Counted from the first letter of the stretch, positions 53,760-61,111 are shown. The stretch is 61,235 bases of DNA from an uncultured bacterium (GCA_934636825.1 CAKUBG010000018.1:1-61235); one strand, 5' to 3'. Notes: a model not told the origin generated them from the letters alone. Made by a program: numbers and translations.

Positions 53760-53787
53760 AAAAAAAAGAGCGGACGAGCCACTCTCC
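53760..53787 (-). terminator. Attenuator-like terminator in the rimP-nusA leader
   Basis: On the minus strand GAGTGG (53784-53779) pairs with CCGCTC (53773-53768) around a five-base loop, followed by eight T. It lies between the minus-strand promoter at 53822-53850 and rimP, so it can control readthrough into the operon. Confidence 0.75.
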
Positions 53788-53821
53788 TCATAAACTACAG
53801 AAGGCAAATTAAGATAGCTAA

Positions 53822-53850
53822 ACTATATCACAGAAAATTGCTAGGTGCAA
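53822..53850 (-). promoter_or_regulatory. Sigma70-type promoter of rimP-nusA-infB
   Basis: On the minus strand TTGCAC (53850-53845) and TATAGT (53827-53822) are exactly 17 bases apart. The transcript would begin near 53815, giving a leader of about 130 bases containing the terminator-like hairpin. Confidence 0.75.
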
Positions 53851-53909
53851 GGTATAGAGTCTGTAGGCTTGCTTCGCAAAATTCTATTATTCTTCTAACG
53901 CTTAACCAC

Positions 53910-53938
53910 TTGTTTTGTGTGAGATCAACGGTTATAAA
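53910..53938 (+). promoter_or_regulatory. Candidate promoter of groES-groEL
   Basis: TTGTTT (53910-53915) and TATAAA (53933-53938) are 17 bases apart. It gives a leader of about 175 bases. The 432-base gap 53688-54119 holds this divergent promoter, the rimP promoter and the attenuator. No CIRCE (HrcA) inverted repeat is visible. Confidence 0.4.
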
Positions 53939-54119
53939 TTATAGGCGGGGGAGAGCGCTTGGAACGCGCTTGCATAGATTGCAATATATAGCGGAGGAGG
54001 CTTGAGGTCTCCTTTTTTATGATAACTGCAGTCTGGGAAGCAAAAGAAAAGCAGCTTTCGAGCTGTAGCGGGGGAGTGTTTTGGGGAGCGTGAGCGTCCC
54101 AGACAATGGAGGTAAGAAA

Positions 54120-54407
54120 ATGTCCAGTATTCGTCCTTTAGGCGAGCGCATTATTGTAAAGCCCGCGCCTTCCGAGGAAAAGACCGCCGGTGGTTTATAT
54201 ATTCCTGAAACTGCCAAAGAAAAGCCCCAAAAAGGCGAAGTTATCGCTGTTGGCCCCGGCCGCAAATCCGAAGACGGTGAATATCTTCCTATGGAAGTAA
54301 AAGTCGGTGATAAGGTGCTGTATGGTAAGTATTCCGGTACCGAGCTTAAGTTAGACGGCGAAGTCTATCTTATCATCAAAGAGAGTGACATTCTGGCCGT
54401 TCTGTAA
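54120..54407 (+). CDS. groES: Co-chaperonin GroES
   Basis: GroES caps GroEL and closes the folding chamber. 95 residues starting MSSIRPLGERIIVKPAPSEEKT, with the mobile loop KTAGGLYIPETAKEKPQKGEV and the end YLIIKESDILAVL. The ATG at 54120 has GGAGGT upstream. An earlier in-frame start gives a non-conserved extension. groEL follows after 95 bases. Confidence 0.97.
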   Translation: MSSIRPLGERIIVKPAPSEEKTAGGLYIPETAKEKPQKGEVIAVGPGRKSEDGEYLPMEVKVGDKVLYGKYSGTELKLDGEVYLIIKESDILAVL

Positions 54408-54502
54408 ATTGCCGTTATCAAGTGGGGGAGAACGGTTATTGTCAGAGCCGATTGTTAGGCAACATTTTTTAATTACAATTTACAATTAGGAGACAAGTTA
54501 TC

Positions 54503-56128
54503 ATGGCTGCAAAGCAGATTCTTTATTCTCAGGAAGCCCGCAAAGCTTTAGAGCTCGGCGCCAACGCCGTAGCCGACGCCGTAAAGATTACCCTCGGCCC
54601 GCGTGGTCGCAATGTGGTTTTGGATCGTAAGTTTGGTTCTCCCACCATCACCAACGACGGCGTCACCATTGCCAAAGAGGTAGAGGTAGAGGATCCTTTC
54701 CAGAATATGGGCGCTCAGCTCGTTCGCGAAGTGGCTTCCAAGACCAACGATGTGTCCGGTGACGGTACCACCACCGCTACCGTGTTAGCTCAGGCTATCA
54801 TTCGCGAAGGTATGAAAAATGTTACCGCTGGAGCCAACCCTCTCTTCATTAAACGCGGTATCGAAGCTGCTGTAGAAGCTATCGTTGACGAAATCCACAA
54901 GATTGCCAAGCCCGTCGAAACTCGCGAAGCTACCGCCCAAGTGGCTATGATCTCTGCCAATAACGACAAAGCTATCGGTGATATTATTGCCGAAGCTATG
55001 GCTAAAGTTGGTAAAGATGGCGTCGTCACCGTAGAAGAATCCAAGACCATGCACACCAACCTCGAGTATGTCGAAGGTATGCAATTTGATAAAGGTTACA
55101 TCTCTCCTTACTTCGTAACCGATACCGATAAGATGGAAGCCGCCTTCAAAGAGCCCTACATCCTTATCAGCGAGAAGAAGATCAGCTCTATTGCCGACAT
55201 CGCTCCTATCTTGGAGAAAGTTGCCCGCTCCGGTCGTCCTATCGTTATTATCGCTGAAGACGTCGATGGCGAAGGCTTAGCCGCTTTGGTACTCAACAAG
55301 TTGCGTGGCGTACTCCAAGTCGCTGCCGTAAAGGCTCCCGGCTTCGGTGACAGACGCAAAGAGATGCTCAAAGACATCGCTATCTTGACCGGCGGTCAGG
55401 TTGTCAGCGACGACTTAGGCATCAAGATGGACAAAGTCACTTTGGAAATGCTCGGCCAGGCCAACAGCGTACGTATCAGCAAAGAAGATACTACTATTGT
55501 TGATGGTCGCGGTGACAAAGAGCAACTCAAAGCTCGCATCGAGCAAATTCGCCACCAGATTGAAGCTTCCGATTCTTCCTTCGATCGCGAGAAGCTCCAA
55601 GAGCGTTTGGCCAAGTTGCTTGGCGGCGTAGCCGTAATCCGCGTCGGTGCTGCTACCGAAACCGAGCTCAAAGAGAAGAAGCACCGCATTGAAGATGCTC
55701 TCTCCGCTACCCGCGCTGCTGTTGAAGAAGGTATTGTCCCTGGCGGCGGCTCCACTTTGGCTCACATTGCCAGCGTTTTGGACAATGTCAAACTCGAAGG
55801 TGACGAAGCTGTTGGCGTAGATATCGTCCGTCGCGCTTTGGATGTGCCCGTTAAGGTCATCGCCGAAAACGCCGGCCACGAAGGTTCCGTCGTAGCTGAA
55901 AAGGTTAAAGAGTTGCCTATGGGCCACGGTTTCGACGCCGCCAAGTGCGAATATGTCGATATGATGGCCGCTGGTATCGTAGATCCGGCTAAGGTCACCC
56001 GCTCTGCCTTGCAGAACGCAGCCTCTATCGCCGCTATGGTTCTCACTACCGAAACTTTGGTCACCGACCTTCCCGAAGGTAAAGAAGATAAGTGCCAAAA
56101 GGGCGGCTGCGGTTGCGGATGCCACTAA
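54503..56128 (+). CDS. groEL: Chaperonin GroEL with a Cys/Gly/His C-terminus
   Basis: The 541-residue chaperonin has all core motifs: KITLGPRGRNVVLD, GDGTTTATVLAQAI, VKAPGFGDRRKEML and EEGIVPGGGSTLAHI. The usual flexible GGM-repeat tail is replaced by KCQKGGCGCGCH, a Cys/His cluster that could bind metal or form disulphides inside the cavity. AGGAG lies upstream of the start. One groEL copy is in the window. Confidence 0.98.
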   Translation: MAAKQILYSQEARKALELGANAVADAVKITLGPRGRNVVLDRKFGSPTITNDGVTIAKEVEVEDPFQNMGAQLVREVASKTNDVSGDGTTTATVLAQAIIREGMKNVTAGANPLFIKRGIEAAVEAIVDEIHKIAKPVETREATAQVAMISANNDKAIGDIIAEAMAKVGKDGVVTVEESKTMHTNLEYVEGMQFDKGYISPYFVTDTDKMEAAFKEPYILISEKKISSIADIAPILEKVARSGRPIVIIAEDVDGEGLAALVLNKLRGVLQVAAVKAPGFGDRRKEMLKDIAILTGGQVVSDDLGIKMDKVTLEMLGQANSVRISKEDTTIVDGRGDKEQLKARIEQIRHQIEASDSSFDREKLQERLAKLLGGVAVIRVGAATETELKEKKHRIEDALSATRAAVEEGIVPGGGSTLAHIASVLDNVKLEGDEAVGVDIVRRALDVPVKVIAENAGHEGSVVAEKVKELPMGHGFDAAKCEYVDMMAAGIVDPAKVTRSALQNAASIAAMVLTTETLVTDLPEGKEDKCQKGGCGCGCH

Positions 56129-56509
56129 TTAAACAATTTGCATAATTCCAACAGTGTTGGCTAGCTTTTTCTGGCAGCCAGTACCAGTTGAAATAAAGCT
56201 TAAGTGAGGGAGACCGTTTCTGTCGATGCTCTGTCGGCGGAAGCGGTTTCTTTTTTGCCTTTTGCTCCAATAAGCATGGAAGCATAGTTTGAGTATTTGT
56301 CTTCTTTTTTGTCTTGGTGCCAAGTTTCAGATAAGCGAAACTTTATGTGCATAAACACAAGCAATATTTGTGCATATGCGCAGAAAATACTCTAAAATTG
56401 GCAGCCAGTTTAGGGGGAAAATATCTGTGCTAGCAAAAGTCCTTTTTTTGAAATTTTTCACAATTTAATTTTTTGCTATGTATAAAAATAGATAGAGGAG
56501 GGGGCTTTT
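56129..56509 (+). other. Intergenic region after groEL
   Basis: It holds the groEL terminator and then about 250 bases with no gene. Two direct copies of TGTGCATA (56346-56353 and 56369-56376) are 23 bases apart, start to start, and could be a regulator site for the aminotransferase gene. A/T-rich sequence precedes its ribosome-binding site (GAGGAGGGGG, 56496-56504). Confidence 0.35.
56210..56256 (+). terminator. Intrinsic terminator of groES-groEL
   Basis: GAGACCGTTT (56210-56219) pairs with AAGCGGTTTC (56241-56250; two G-T pairs) and is followed by six T. Confidence 0.85.
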
Positions 56510-57847
56510 ATGCCTAAACTTTCTAATCATGTAGCTGGGCGCCGCCCTTCAGCTATTCGCAACGCCGGCTCCAAGTTTGCCGAACGAAAAGACGGCTGCG
56601 AAGCCGTAAATGTGGCTATTGGCAATGTCTCTTTGCCTATGCATCCGGCTATGATTGAACGCCTGAACAACTTAGATCGCCCCGACAGCCCTTTTTGCGG
56701 CGGTGTAGTTTGTTATGCACCTACTGTAGGTATGCCTGAAGCTCGCCAGGCTTTTGCTAATGTTTTAGAGTGCAGTGGTTTTAATGTAAAAAAATTGCAT
56801 GTACAAATAACCGACGGTGGCAGCCAAGGTATGGAACTTCTCATGACTGGTTGCTGTGGAGATATTGGTCAAGAAGATCGTCCCGTCTTATTAGTAGACG
56901 CTGCTTATACCAACTACCGCTCTTTTGCTCAGCGCTTAAATCGTCGGGTCGTTTCTATGGCTCGCCGTTTGGATAGTAGCGGTCACTTTAACTTACCTTC
57001 TTTGCATGAAATTGAGAAAATTATTATTAAAGAGCAGCCCGGCGCTTTAGTAGTTATTCCTTACGATAATCCTACTGGTCAGTTGTATACTCACCAAATG
57101 ATGGTCGATTTTGCCAAGCTTTGCGTTAAGTATGATCTGTGGTTTATTTCTGACGAAGCTTATCGCGAATTGCATTATGTTGAGGGAGTAAATTCTCCTA
57201 TTAGTGTTTGGGGCATTACTGAAGAGGAAGTGCCTGGCATTACTGGCCATAGAGTTAGTCTTGAAACTACCTCTAAAGCTTGGAATGGTTGTGGCTTGCG
57301 CGTAGGCGCTTTAATTACCGATAGTGAAGAGTTGCACAAGCGTTTAGTTGCAGAAAATACAGTAAATTTGTGCACTAATACTATCGGTCAATGGATTTTC
57401 GGTGCCATTGCCCATTTGAATAGCGAAGAAATTCACGCTTGGTTTAATAAACAGCGCCGTTATTATAAGCCTTTAATGCAAAACTTTAACCGCGATATGC
57501 GCCAAGCTTTGCCTGGAGTAATTGTCAGTCGCGCTGACGCTTCTTTATATGAAGTGGTTGATTTTCGCGAAATAGTCAACGAAAAGTTTAATACTGATGA
57601 TTTTGTGGTTTGGTGTGCTTCTGAAGGCTATGTAGAGCGCGAAGGCAAAAAAGTAACTTTGCTTACTGCGCCTATGGCCGAATTTTACAATGTGCCCAAA
57701 CTGGAAGACAACTTGGGGCGTACTCAGTTGCGTGTAGCTTTTGTAGAAACGCCGGAAAATTTGGCTCGAGTTCCCGATTTACTTAGCAGCTTGTTCCGCG
57801 AATATATGCGCTTACATCCTGAATTGAAGAAAAAGAAAAATTATTAA
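56510..57847 (+). CDS. PLP-dependent aminotransferase, class I/II
   Basis: 445 residues of fold type I. Substrate and cofactor residues are seen in VIPYDNPTGQLY (Asn-Pro-T-G), WFISDEAYRELHY (Asp that binds the pyridine N, and Tyr) and TTSKAWNGCGLRVG (lysine for the Schiff base, then the conserved Arg). Related enzymes act on aromatic or branched amino acids or aspartate; the sequence does not decide. It has its own terminator. A GAGGAGGGGG ribosome-binding site precedes the ATG. Confidence 0.9.
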   Translation: MPKLSNHVAGRRPSAIRNAGSKFAERKDGCEAVNVAIGNVSLPMHPAMIERLNNLDRPDSPFCGGVVCYAPTVGMPEARQAFANVLECSGFNVKKLHVQITDGGSQGMELLMTGCCGDIGQEDRPVLLVDAAYTNYRSFAQRLNRRVVSMARRLDSSGHFNLPSLHEIEKIIIKEQPGALVVIPYDNPTGQLYTHQMMVDFAKLCVKYDLWFISDEAYRELHYVEGVNSPISVWGITEEEVPGITGHRVSLETTSKAWNGCGLRVGALITDSEELHKRLVAENTVNLCTNTIGQWIFGAIAHLNSEEIHAWFNKQRRYYKPLMQNFNRDMRQALPGVIVSRADASLYEVVDFREIVNEKFNTDDFVVWCASEGYVEREGKKVTLLTAPMAEFYNVPKLEDNLGRTQLRVAFVETPENLARVPDLLSSLFREYMRLHPELKKKKNY

Positions 57848-57892
57848 AATAGGCATGATGTTGTTGCCACTTTGGGGGCCGACAAACTAGCC

Positions 57893-57932
57893 ACAGCCCG
57901 TCTCGCTAAAAAGCGCAGATGGGCTGTTTTGT
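57893..57932 (+). terminator. Terminator, repeated family, copy 1
   Basis: ACAGCCC/GGGCTGT base with CGCT/AGCG upper stem (57893-57927), followed by TTTGTTT. Shares the arm GCAGATGGGCT with two further copies at 58539 and 60149. Confidence 0.85.
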
Positions 57933-57969
57933 TTATTACCATGAGAGGATCAGCAATTGGTAAAGATAA

Positions 57970-57998
57970 TTGACGTACGTAAAAAAGTACGTTATTAT
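57970..57998 (+). promoter_or_regulatory. Promoter and operator of the toxin-antitoxin pair
   Basis: TTGACG (57970-57975) and TATTAT (57993-57998) are 17 bases apart. The inverted repeat ACGTAC (57973-57978) / GTACGT (57987-57992) fills the spacer, so a bound antitoxin complex would block polymerase, the usual autoregulation of such pairs. Confidence 0.7.
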
Positions 57999-58017
57999 TT
58001 TACCGAGGTGATGAGTC

Positions 58018-58266
58018 ATGCTAAATACGAATGCCACAGCTTTTAGAAAAGATATTTATAATATTCTTGCGCAGACTATTAAATATAATGAGCCAGTGTC
58101 TATATCTACTAAAGATGGTGAAGCCGTTCTTTTGAGCCGTTCGGACTATGATAATCTGATGGAAACACTTTATTTGGTATCAATACCTGGGATGAGAGAA
58201 AAATTAATAGATGGAATGAACACTCCGCTTGAAGATTGTGTTGACGAAAGTCTAGTCGATTGGTGA
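58018..58266 (+). CDS. Phd/YefM-type antitoxin
   Basis: 82 residues. The N-terminal part (NATAFRKDIYNILAQTIKYNEPVSISTKDGEAVLLSRSDYDNLMETLYL) is the DNA-binding Phd/YefM fold. The acidic tail (LEDCVDESLVDW) would wrap the toxin. It neutralises the YoeB-type toxin encoded next and represses the operon. GAGGTG lies upstream of the ATG. The stop codon overlaps the toxin start (TGATG). Confidence 0.9.
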   Translation: MLNTNATAFRKDIYNILAQTIKYNEPVSISTKDGEAVLLSRSDYDNLMETLYLVSIPGMREKLIDGMNTPLEDCVDESLVDW

Positions 58267-58529
58267 TGTTTAAAGTAATTTTTACTAAGACCGCTCTCAA
58301 AGATGTTGCGAAGTTAAAAGCGGCGCGTTTAGATAATAATGCTAAAGCTTTAATAGAAATAATAAAAAATAATCCATATCAAATACCACCACCATATGAG
58401 AAGTTACTTGGAAGCTTATCTGGCTTGTATTCTCGAAGGATAAATATAAAGCATAGACTAGTGTATGAAGTATACGAACCGGAAGGGGTTATAAAAATTC
58501 TTTCCTTGTGGTCGCATTATGAACGATAA
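58266..58529 (+). CDS. YoeB/Txe-type mRNA interferase toxin
   Basis: 87 residues of the RelE fold: FTKTALKDVAKLK at the start, PPYEKLLGSLSGLYSRRINIKHRLVYEV in the core and the catalytic C-terminal WSHYER, all typical of YoeB, which cuts mRNA at the ribosomal A site. Start at ATG 58266, one-base overlap with the antitoxin stop. A/T-rich compared with the housekeeping genes. Confidence 0.9.
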   Translation: MFKVIFTKTALKDVAKLKAARLDNNAKALIEIIKNNPYQIPPPYEKLLGSLSGLYSRRINIKHRLVYEVYEPEGVIKILSLWSHYER

Positions 58530-58538
58530 TATATAGAA

Positions 58539-58575
58539 CAGCCTATCTCACACAAAAGTGCAGATGGGCTGCTTT
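58539..58575 (+). terminator. Terminator, repeated family, copy 2
   Basis: AGCCTATCT (58539-58547) pairs with AGATGGGCT (58561-58569), with CAC/GTG above, followed by GCTTTTATT. It ends the toxin-antitoxin transcript. Confidence 0.8.
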
Positions 58576-58577
58576 TA

Positions 58578-59777
58578 TTAATCTTCTTTTGGTAGCAATT
58601 TTTTATAGCTCAACTCTAAACACAATTCGCCAAGTGGTGAAGTTAGCAAGATAGCCAGTACAGCTACCGATAAAATAATTTGGCCGCAAGGTAGGCCTAC
58701 AGCTAATGGTACTGAGCCTATGGCGGCTTGGATTGTCGCTTTGGGGATGTAGGCAAAGGCACAGAAAAGGCGCTCTTTTAAGTTAATGTCGGTGGCCATC
58801 AAACAACAATATACGCCGATAGCACGGAAAATAAGAGCAACAGCAATCATAGCTAAAGCACTGAAGCCTGCAGCTAAAGCGTAATTTATATCTACGGCGG
58901 CACCTACCAACACAAAAAGTATTAACTCGGCTGCGAACCACAATTTGCCAAATTTTTCTGCTAGGCGTCCTGTTACTTTCGAATTTCCTTGCTGTTTCAA
59001 AATACAAGCCATGCTTACTATGGCTAATAAGCCGGAAAAAGCTACGTATTGTTGCAAGCAATTTTCCAAAGACACTAAAGCAAAAGACATCCCCAGCACT
59101 ACAATAACTTTCAAACTGCCGCGCATATGATGATGCTTTTGGTAAGCCGCTTCGAAGCCAATATTCAAAAGGTAGCCTAAGATTGCGCCTGCCAATATGC
59201 CTGTAATTACAGAAACTGGCATTTTAGCTAAATCGACAATATGCAAACTGCCGCCTTGGGCTATGCTTAAGAGTGTGGAAAAGATAACCACAGCAAAAAT
59301 ACCGTCACAAGAGGCGCTGGCCAAAATAAGTTGAGGAATGCTTTGTGCTGTGCCGTATTTAGTTTCGATTAACTTAACCATCTTGGGGACAGTAACAGCC
59401 GGCGAAACGGCCGCTAAAACAGATCCCATGAGCGCGGCTTCTAGATAGTCTATTTTGAAAAGATAAGGCCCAATAAAAGTAAAAGCCAAAATTTCCAAAG
59501 TAGAAGGCAAAAAAGCCATCAACAAAGCCGGGCGGCCTACTTTTTTTAGATCTTGTAAATTGAGAGAAAAGCCTGCTTTTAATAAAATGATAATAAGAGC
59601 AATTTTGCGTAAATCAGCTGAAATAGCCAAAATGGACGGATCGAGCCAATTAAGCAAATGGGGGCCTAAGACAATGCCTACAGCTAACAAGCCGATAATA
59701 GAAGGCAGTTTGAATCTTTGGCAAAGTAAAGCAGCTGCCAAGCCCAGTAAAAATATGAGAGCTAAAGAAGCCAACAT
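58578..59777 (-). CDS. Cation/proton antiporter (CPA superfamily) under a fluoride riboswitch
   Basis: 399 residues with 11 to 13 membrane spans, starting MLASLALIFLLGLAAALLCQR. The pattern LPSIIGLLAVGIVLGPHLL in the first third and ASASCDGIFAVVIFS, with the central Asp that carries the proton, fit CPA-type Na+/H+ antiporters. AIGSVPLAVGLPCGQIILSVAVLAILLTSPLGEL near the end also fits. The gene follows a fluoride riboswitch, so it is expected to respond to fluoride, possibly exporting it or correcting ion or pH stress. GGGAGA lies upstream of the ATG. Confidence 0.85.
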   Translation of the reverse strand: MLASLALIFLLGLAAALLCQRFKLPSIIGLLAVGIVLGPHLLNWLDPSILAISADLRKIALIIILLKAGFSLNLQDLKKVGRPALLMAFLPSTLEILAFTFIGPYLFKIDYLEAALMGSVLAAVSPAVTVPKMVKLIETKYGTAQSIPQLILASASCDGIFAVVIFSTLLSIAQGGSLHIVDLAKMPVSVITGILAGAILGYLLNIGFEAAYQKHHHMRGSLKVIVVLGMSFALVSLENCLQQYVAFSGLLAIVSMACILKQQGNSKVTGRLAEKFGKLWFAAELILFVLVGAAVDINYALAAGFSALAMIAVALIFRAIGVYCCLMATDINLKERLFCAFAYIPKATIQAAIGSVPLAVGLPCGQIILSVAVLAILLTSPLGELCLELSYKKLLPKED

Positions 59778-59796
59778 AAAAATTCTCCCTTAAACG

Positions 59797-59843
59797 CAAA
59801 AAAGCCCATGCTCTCTGCGAAAAATCACAGAAGTCATCAGCTT
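59797..59843 (-). terminator. Riboswitch terminator (expression platform)
   Basis: On the minus strand AAGC..ATG..TCTGTG (59843-59825 region) pairs with CGCAGA..CAT..GCTT and is followed by six T. The 5' arm uses the last part of the aptamer (GCTGATGACTTCT), so ligand binding and termination exclude each other. Confidence 0.7.
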
Positions 59844-59887
59844 AATGGTAAAGCGGTTTAGGTTGCCCAAGGGAGAACTTCATTCCC
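59829..59887 (-). ncRNA. Fluoride riboswitch (crcB motif)
   Basis: On the minus strand the conserved parts appear in order: GGGAATGAAGTTCTCCC (59887-59871), then AACCGC (59857-59852) and GCTGATGACTTCT (59841-59829). These match the fluoride aptamer consensus GG-n-GAUG-n-GUUC-n-CC ... AACnGCC ... CUGAUG-n-CUnCU, with an A in place of the G in GATG. A promoter precedes it and a terminator using its 3' arm follows. It controls the antiporter gene. Confidence 0.85.
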
Positions 59888-59898
59888 TACAAAGCGTT

Positions 59899-59927
59899 AT
59901 TTTAAGTCTTGGTTGCCACTTTGGCAA
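59899..59927 (-). promoter_or_regulatory. Promoter of the riboswitch-antiporter transcript
   Basis: On the minus strand TTGCCA (59927-59922) and TAAAAT (59904-59899) are 17 bases apart, placing the transcript start just before the aptamer. Confidence 0.7.
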
Positions 59928-59990
59928 GCATGCGCATAGAAGCCTGGTCTACCAAGATAGCAATACTTTCGTCTGTGCGTTATGTCGCGA

Positions 59991-60054
59991 GTTATAACCT
60001 AAATTTTTGCTTTTAACATTACTAATGTTATATGTAATTTTTTTATGTTATAAC
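59991..60054 (+). promoter_or_regulatory. Three evenly spaced palindromes around a plus-strand promoter
   Basis: GTTATAAC (59991-59998), TAACATTA-C-TAATGTTA (60014-60030) and GTTATAAC (60047-60054) have centres 27.5 and 28.5 bases apart. The middle palindrome fills the spacer between TTGCTT (60007-60012) and TATGTA (60031-60036; 18 bases), a plausible promoter. The arrangement looks like an operator for a dimeric repressor. Downstream is only a 21-residue ORF and a terminator. Confidence 0.55.
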
Positions 60055-60148
60055 TGGCGCTCCGAGTGTAGTATGAAAATTATGCACAAAAGAAAAAATA
60101 TTAAAGGCGCACACATTTTATTGATTGATAATCGATAGAGTAGGAGCG

Positions 60149-60186
60149 GCCCATCTAGCCCAAAGGCGCAGATGGGCTTTCTTTTT
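60149..60186 (+). terminator. Terminator, repeated family, copy 3
   Basis: GCCCATCT (60149-60156) pairs with AGATGGGC (60170-60177), with GCC/GGC above, followed by TTTCTTTTTT. Oriented for plus-strand transcripts, as in copies 1 and 2. Confidence 0.85.
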
Positions 60187-60207
60187 TATGCTTTTGGCAG
60201 CTAAGCT

Positions 60208-60627
60208 TTAAGCTGGAAGTTTGCTCTTCGTTTCTAAATCTTTAAAAGATAACTTGTCTAAAGTTCTGCCTATAGGAGAGGAAAGGACTTTAATTATACA
60301 TTCTTCCAATGTTCGCTTGCTGTACAAGCAATATGACATTACCAAAGTTTTATAGAGAGCGCCAACTTCTATAAAGTCTGGTTCCTCTTCTTCTCTGGTA
60401 AAATGACCCTGGTGTATTTGTAAATTGTTAATGACTTTTTCAGCAATATCATCAAAGGTTGTGCAATGATTTATATGAGCGTATTTTAGGTGCCAGGATA
60501 TTTCGTTAACATTGAAATAGGACATTATATCTGAAATGTAATTGTTCGTTTTTCTGGCTATAAAATCGAGTAAACTGCACACATAGTGAATGTCATCTTC
60601 TCTGTCATAGACAAAATCCATGTTCAT
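60208..60627 (-). CDS. DUF3791-like protein, partner of the DUF3990 gene
   Basis: 139 residues from the ATG at 60627 (GAGGAGG 12 bases upstream; a GTG at 60648 would overlap the upstream gene). The N-terminal part (IHYVCSLLDFIARKTNNYISDIMSYF, later HLKYAHINH) resembles DUF3791, which is found beside DUF3990 genes and is probably the antitoxin or immunity partner. The second half (about 80-139) is an additional helical region of unknown type. AT-rich relative to the housekeeping genes, consistent with transfer. Confidence 0.65.
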   Translation of the reverse strand: MNMDFVYDREDDIHYVCSLLDFIARKTNNYISDIMSYFNVNEISWHLKYAHINHCTTFDDIAEKVINNLQIHQGHFTREEEEPDFIEVGALYKTLVMSYCLYSKRTLEECIIKVLSSPIGRTLDKLSFKDLETKSKLPA

Positions 60628-60634
60628 GTTAAAC

Positions 60635-61111
60635 TTAAACCTCCTCACTGCGAGAGAATTTTAAGCATTCAACCGCTTTTTCGCTACAAAAACAAATTTG
60701 ATGAGTTTTCTTATTCCTAAACTTAGCCAGTTTTAAAACTTTTTCTTTAGTTATTTTACCAGCTTTCAAAGCTTGTAAATAGTGCCAGAATTTATCATCT
60801 CCAACTGGGCCTTCTACAATATCGTAATTATGTGAATATCCCTCTCTGCATTTCAGCATAAAATTTAACCATTCATAAGATTCAGTATTGAATTGTAAGA
60901 TATTTAAACTAAATTTTGGAATGTAATTATAGACATTAACAACACCAACTGGGCTTGAAGTTAATTTCGCACGAGTTTGAGCCCATTCTTTCGCCTGCTC
61001 ATAAAGCTCTGTACAATAGAACCCCCAAGAAAAATCTTTTTTCCCATTACTGGTATTTAAACGTGGGTTTGGTTTTTTAATTATTGAGTTAGAGCCATGA
61101 TATAACTCCAT
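60635..61111 (-). CDS. DUF3990 protein, probable ADP-ribosyltransferase-fold toxin
   Basis: 158 residues. MELYHGSN at the start, KDFSWGFYCTELYEQAKEWA and YDIVEGPVGDDKFWHYLQAL are the typical DUF3990 blocks. The end QICFCSEKAVECLKF also fits. The H-G-S and G-F-Y arrangement is compatible with an ADP-ribosyltransferase fold, as proposed for this family; the target is unknown. The next gene is DUF3791-like. The start lies about 50 bases from an IS200/IS605-type right end, and the region is AT-rich, so this is a likely mobile cargo. Confidence 0.75.
   Translation of the reverse strand: MELYHGSNSIIKKPNPRLNTSNGKKDFSWGFYCTELYEQAKEWAQTRAKLTSSPVGVVNVYNYIPKFSLNILQFNTESYEWLNFMLKCREGYSHNYDIVEGPVGDDKFWHYLQALKAGKITKEKVLKLAKFRNKKTHQICFCSEKAVECLKFSRSEEV

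Noticed and set aside
53790..54000. tRNA-fMet upstream of rimP, as in the Escherichia coli metY-nusA operon
   Set aside because: No T-loop or acceptor pairing can be found in this gap on either strand.
53688..54005. Plus-strand open frame in the rimP/groES gap
   Set aside because: It runs through the rimP promoter and attenuator, has no homology to anything known, and its composition is not coding-like.
53688..54119. CIRCE (HrcA) operator upstream of groES
   Set aside because: No TTAGCACTC / GAGTGCTAA inverted repeat or close variant is visible in the gap, so heat-shock control by HrcA is not supported.
55415..56125. Long antisense open frame opposite groEL
   Set aside because: It mirrors the codon bias of groEL and shows no domain or ribosome-binding site; the same holds for the antisense frames in infB and the PMT gene.
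60073..60138. 21-residue ORF ending ILLIDNR, resembling the LLIDD motif of ComF-type phosphoribosyltransferases
   Set aside because: Only about ten residues resemble the family and the ORF stops directly after; chance similarity is likely, so no gene is called.
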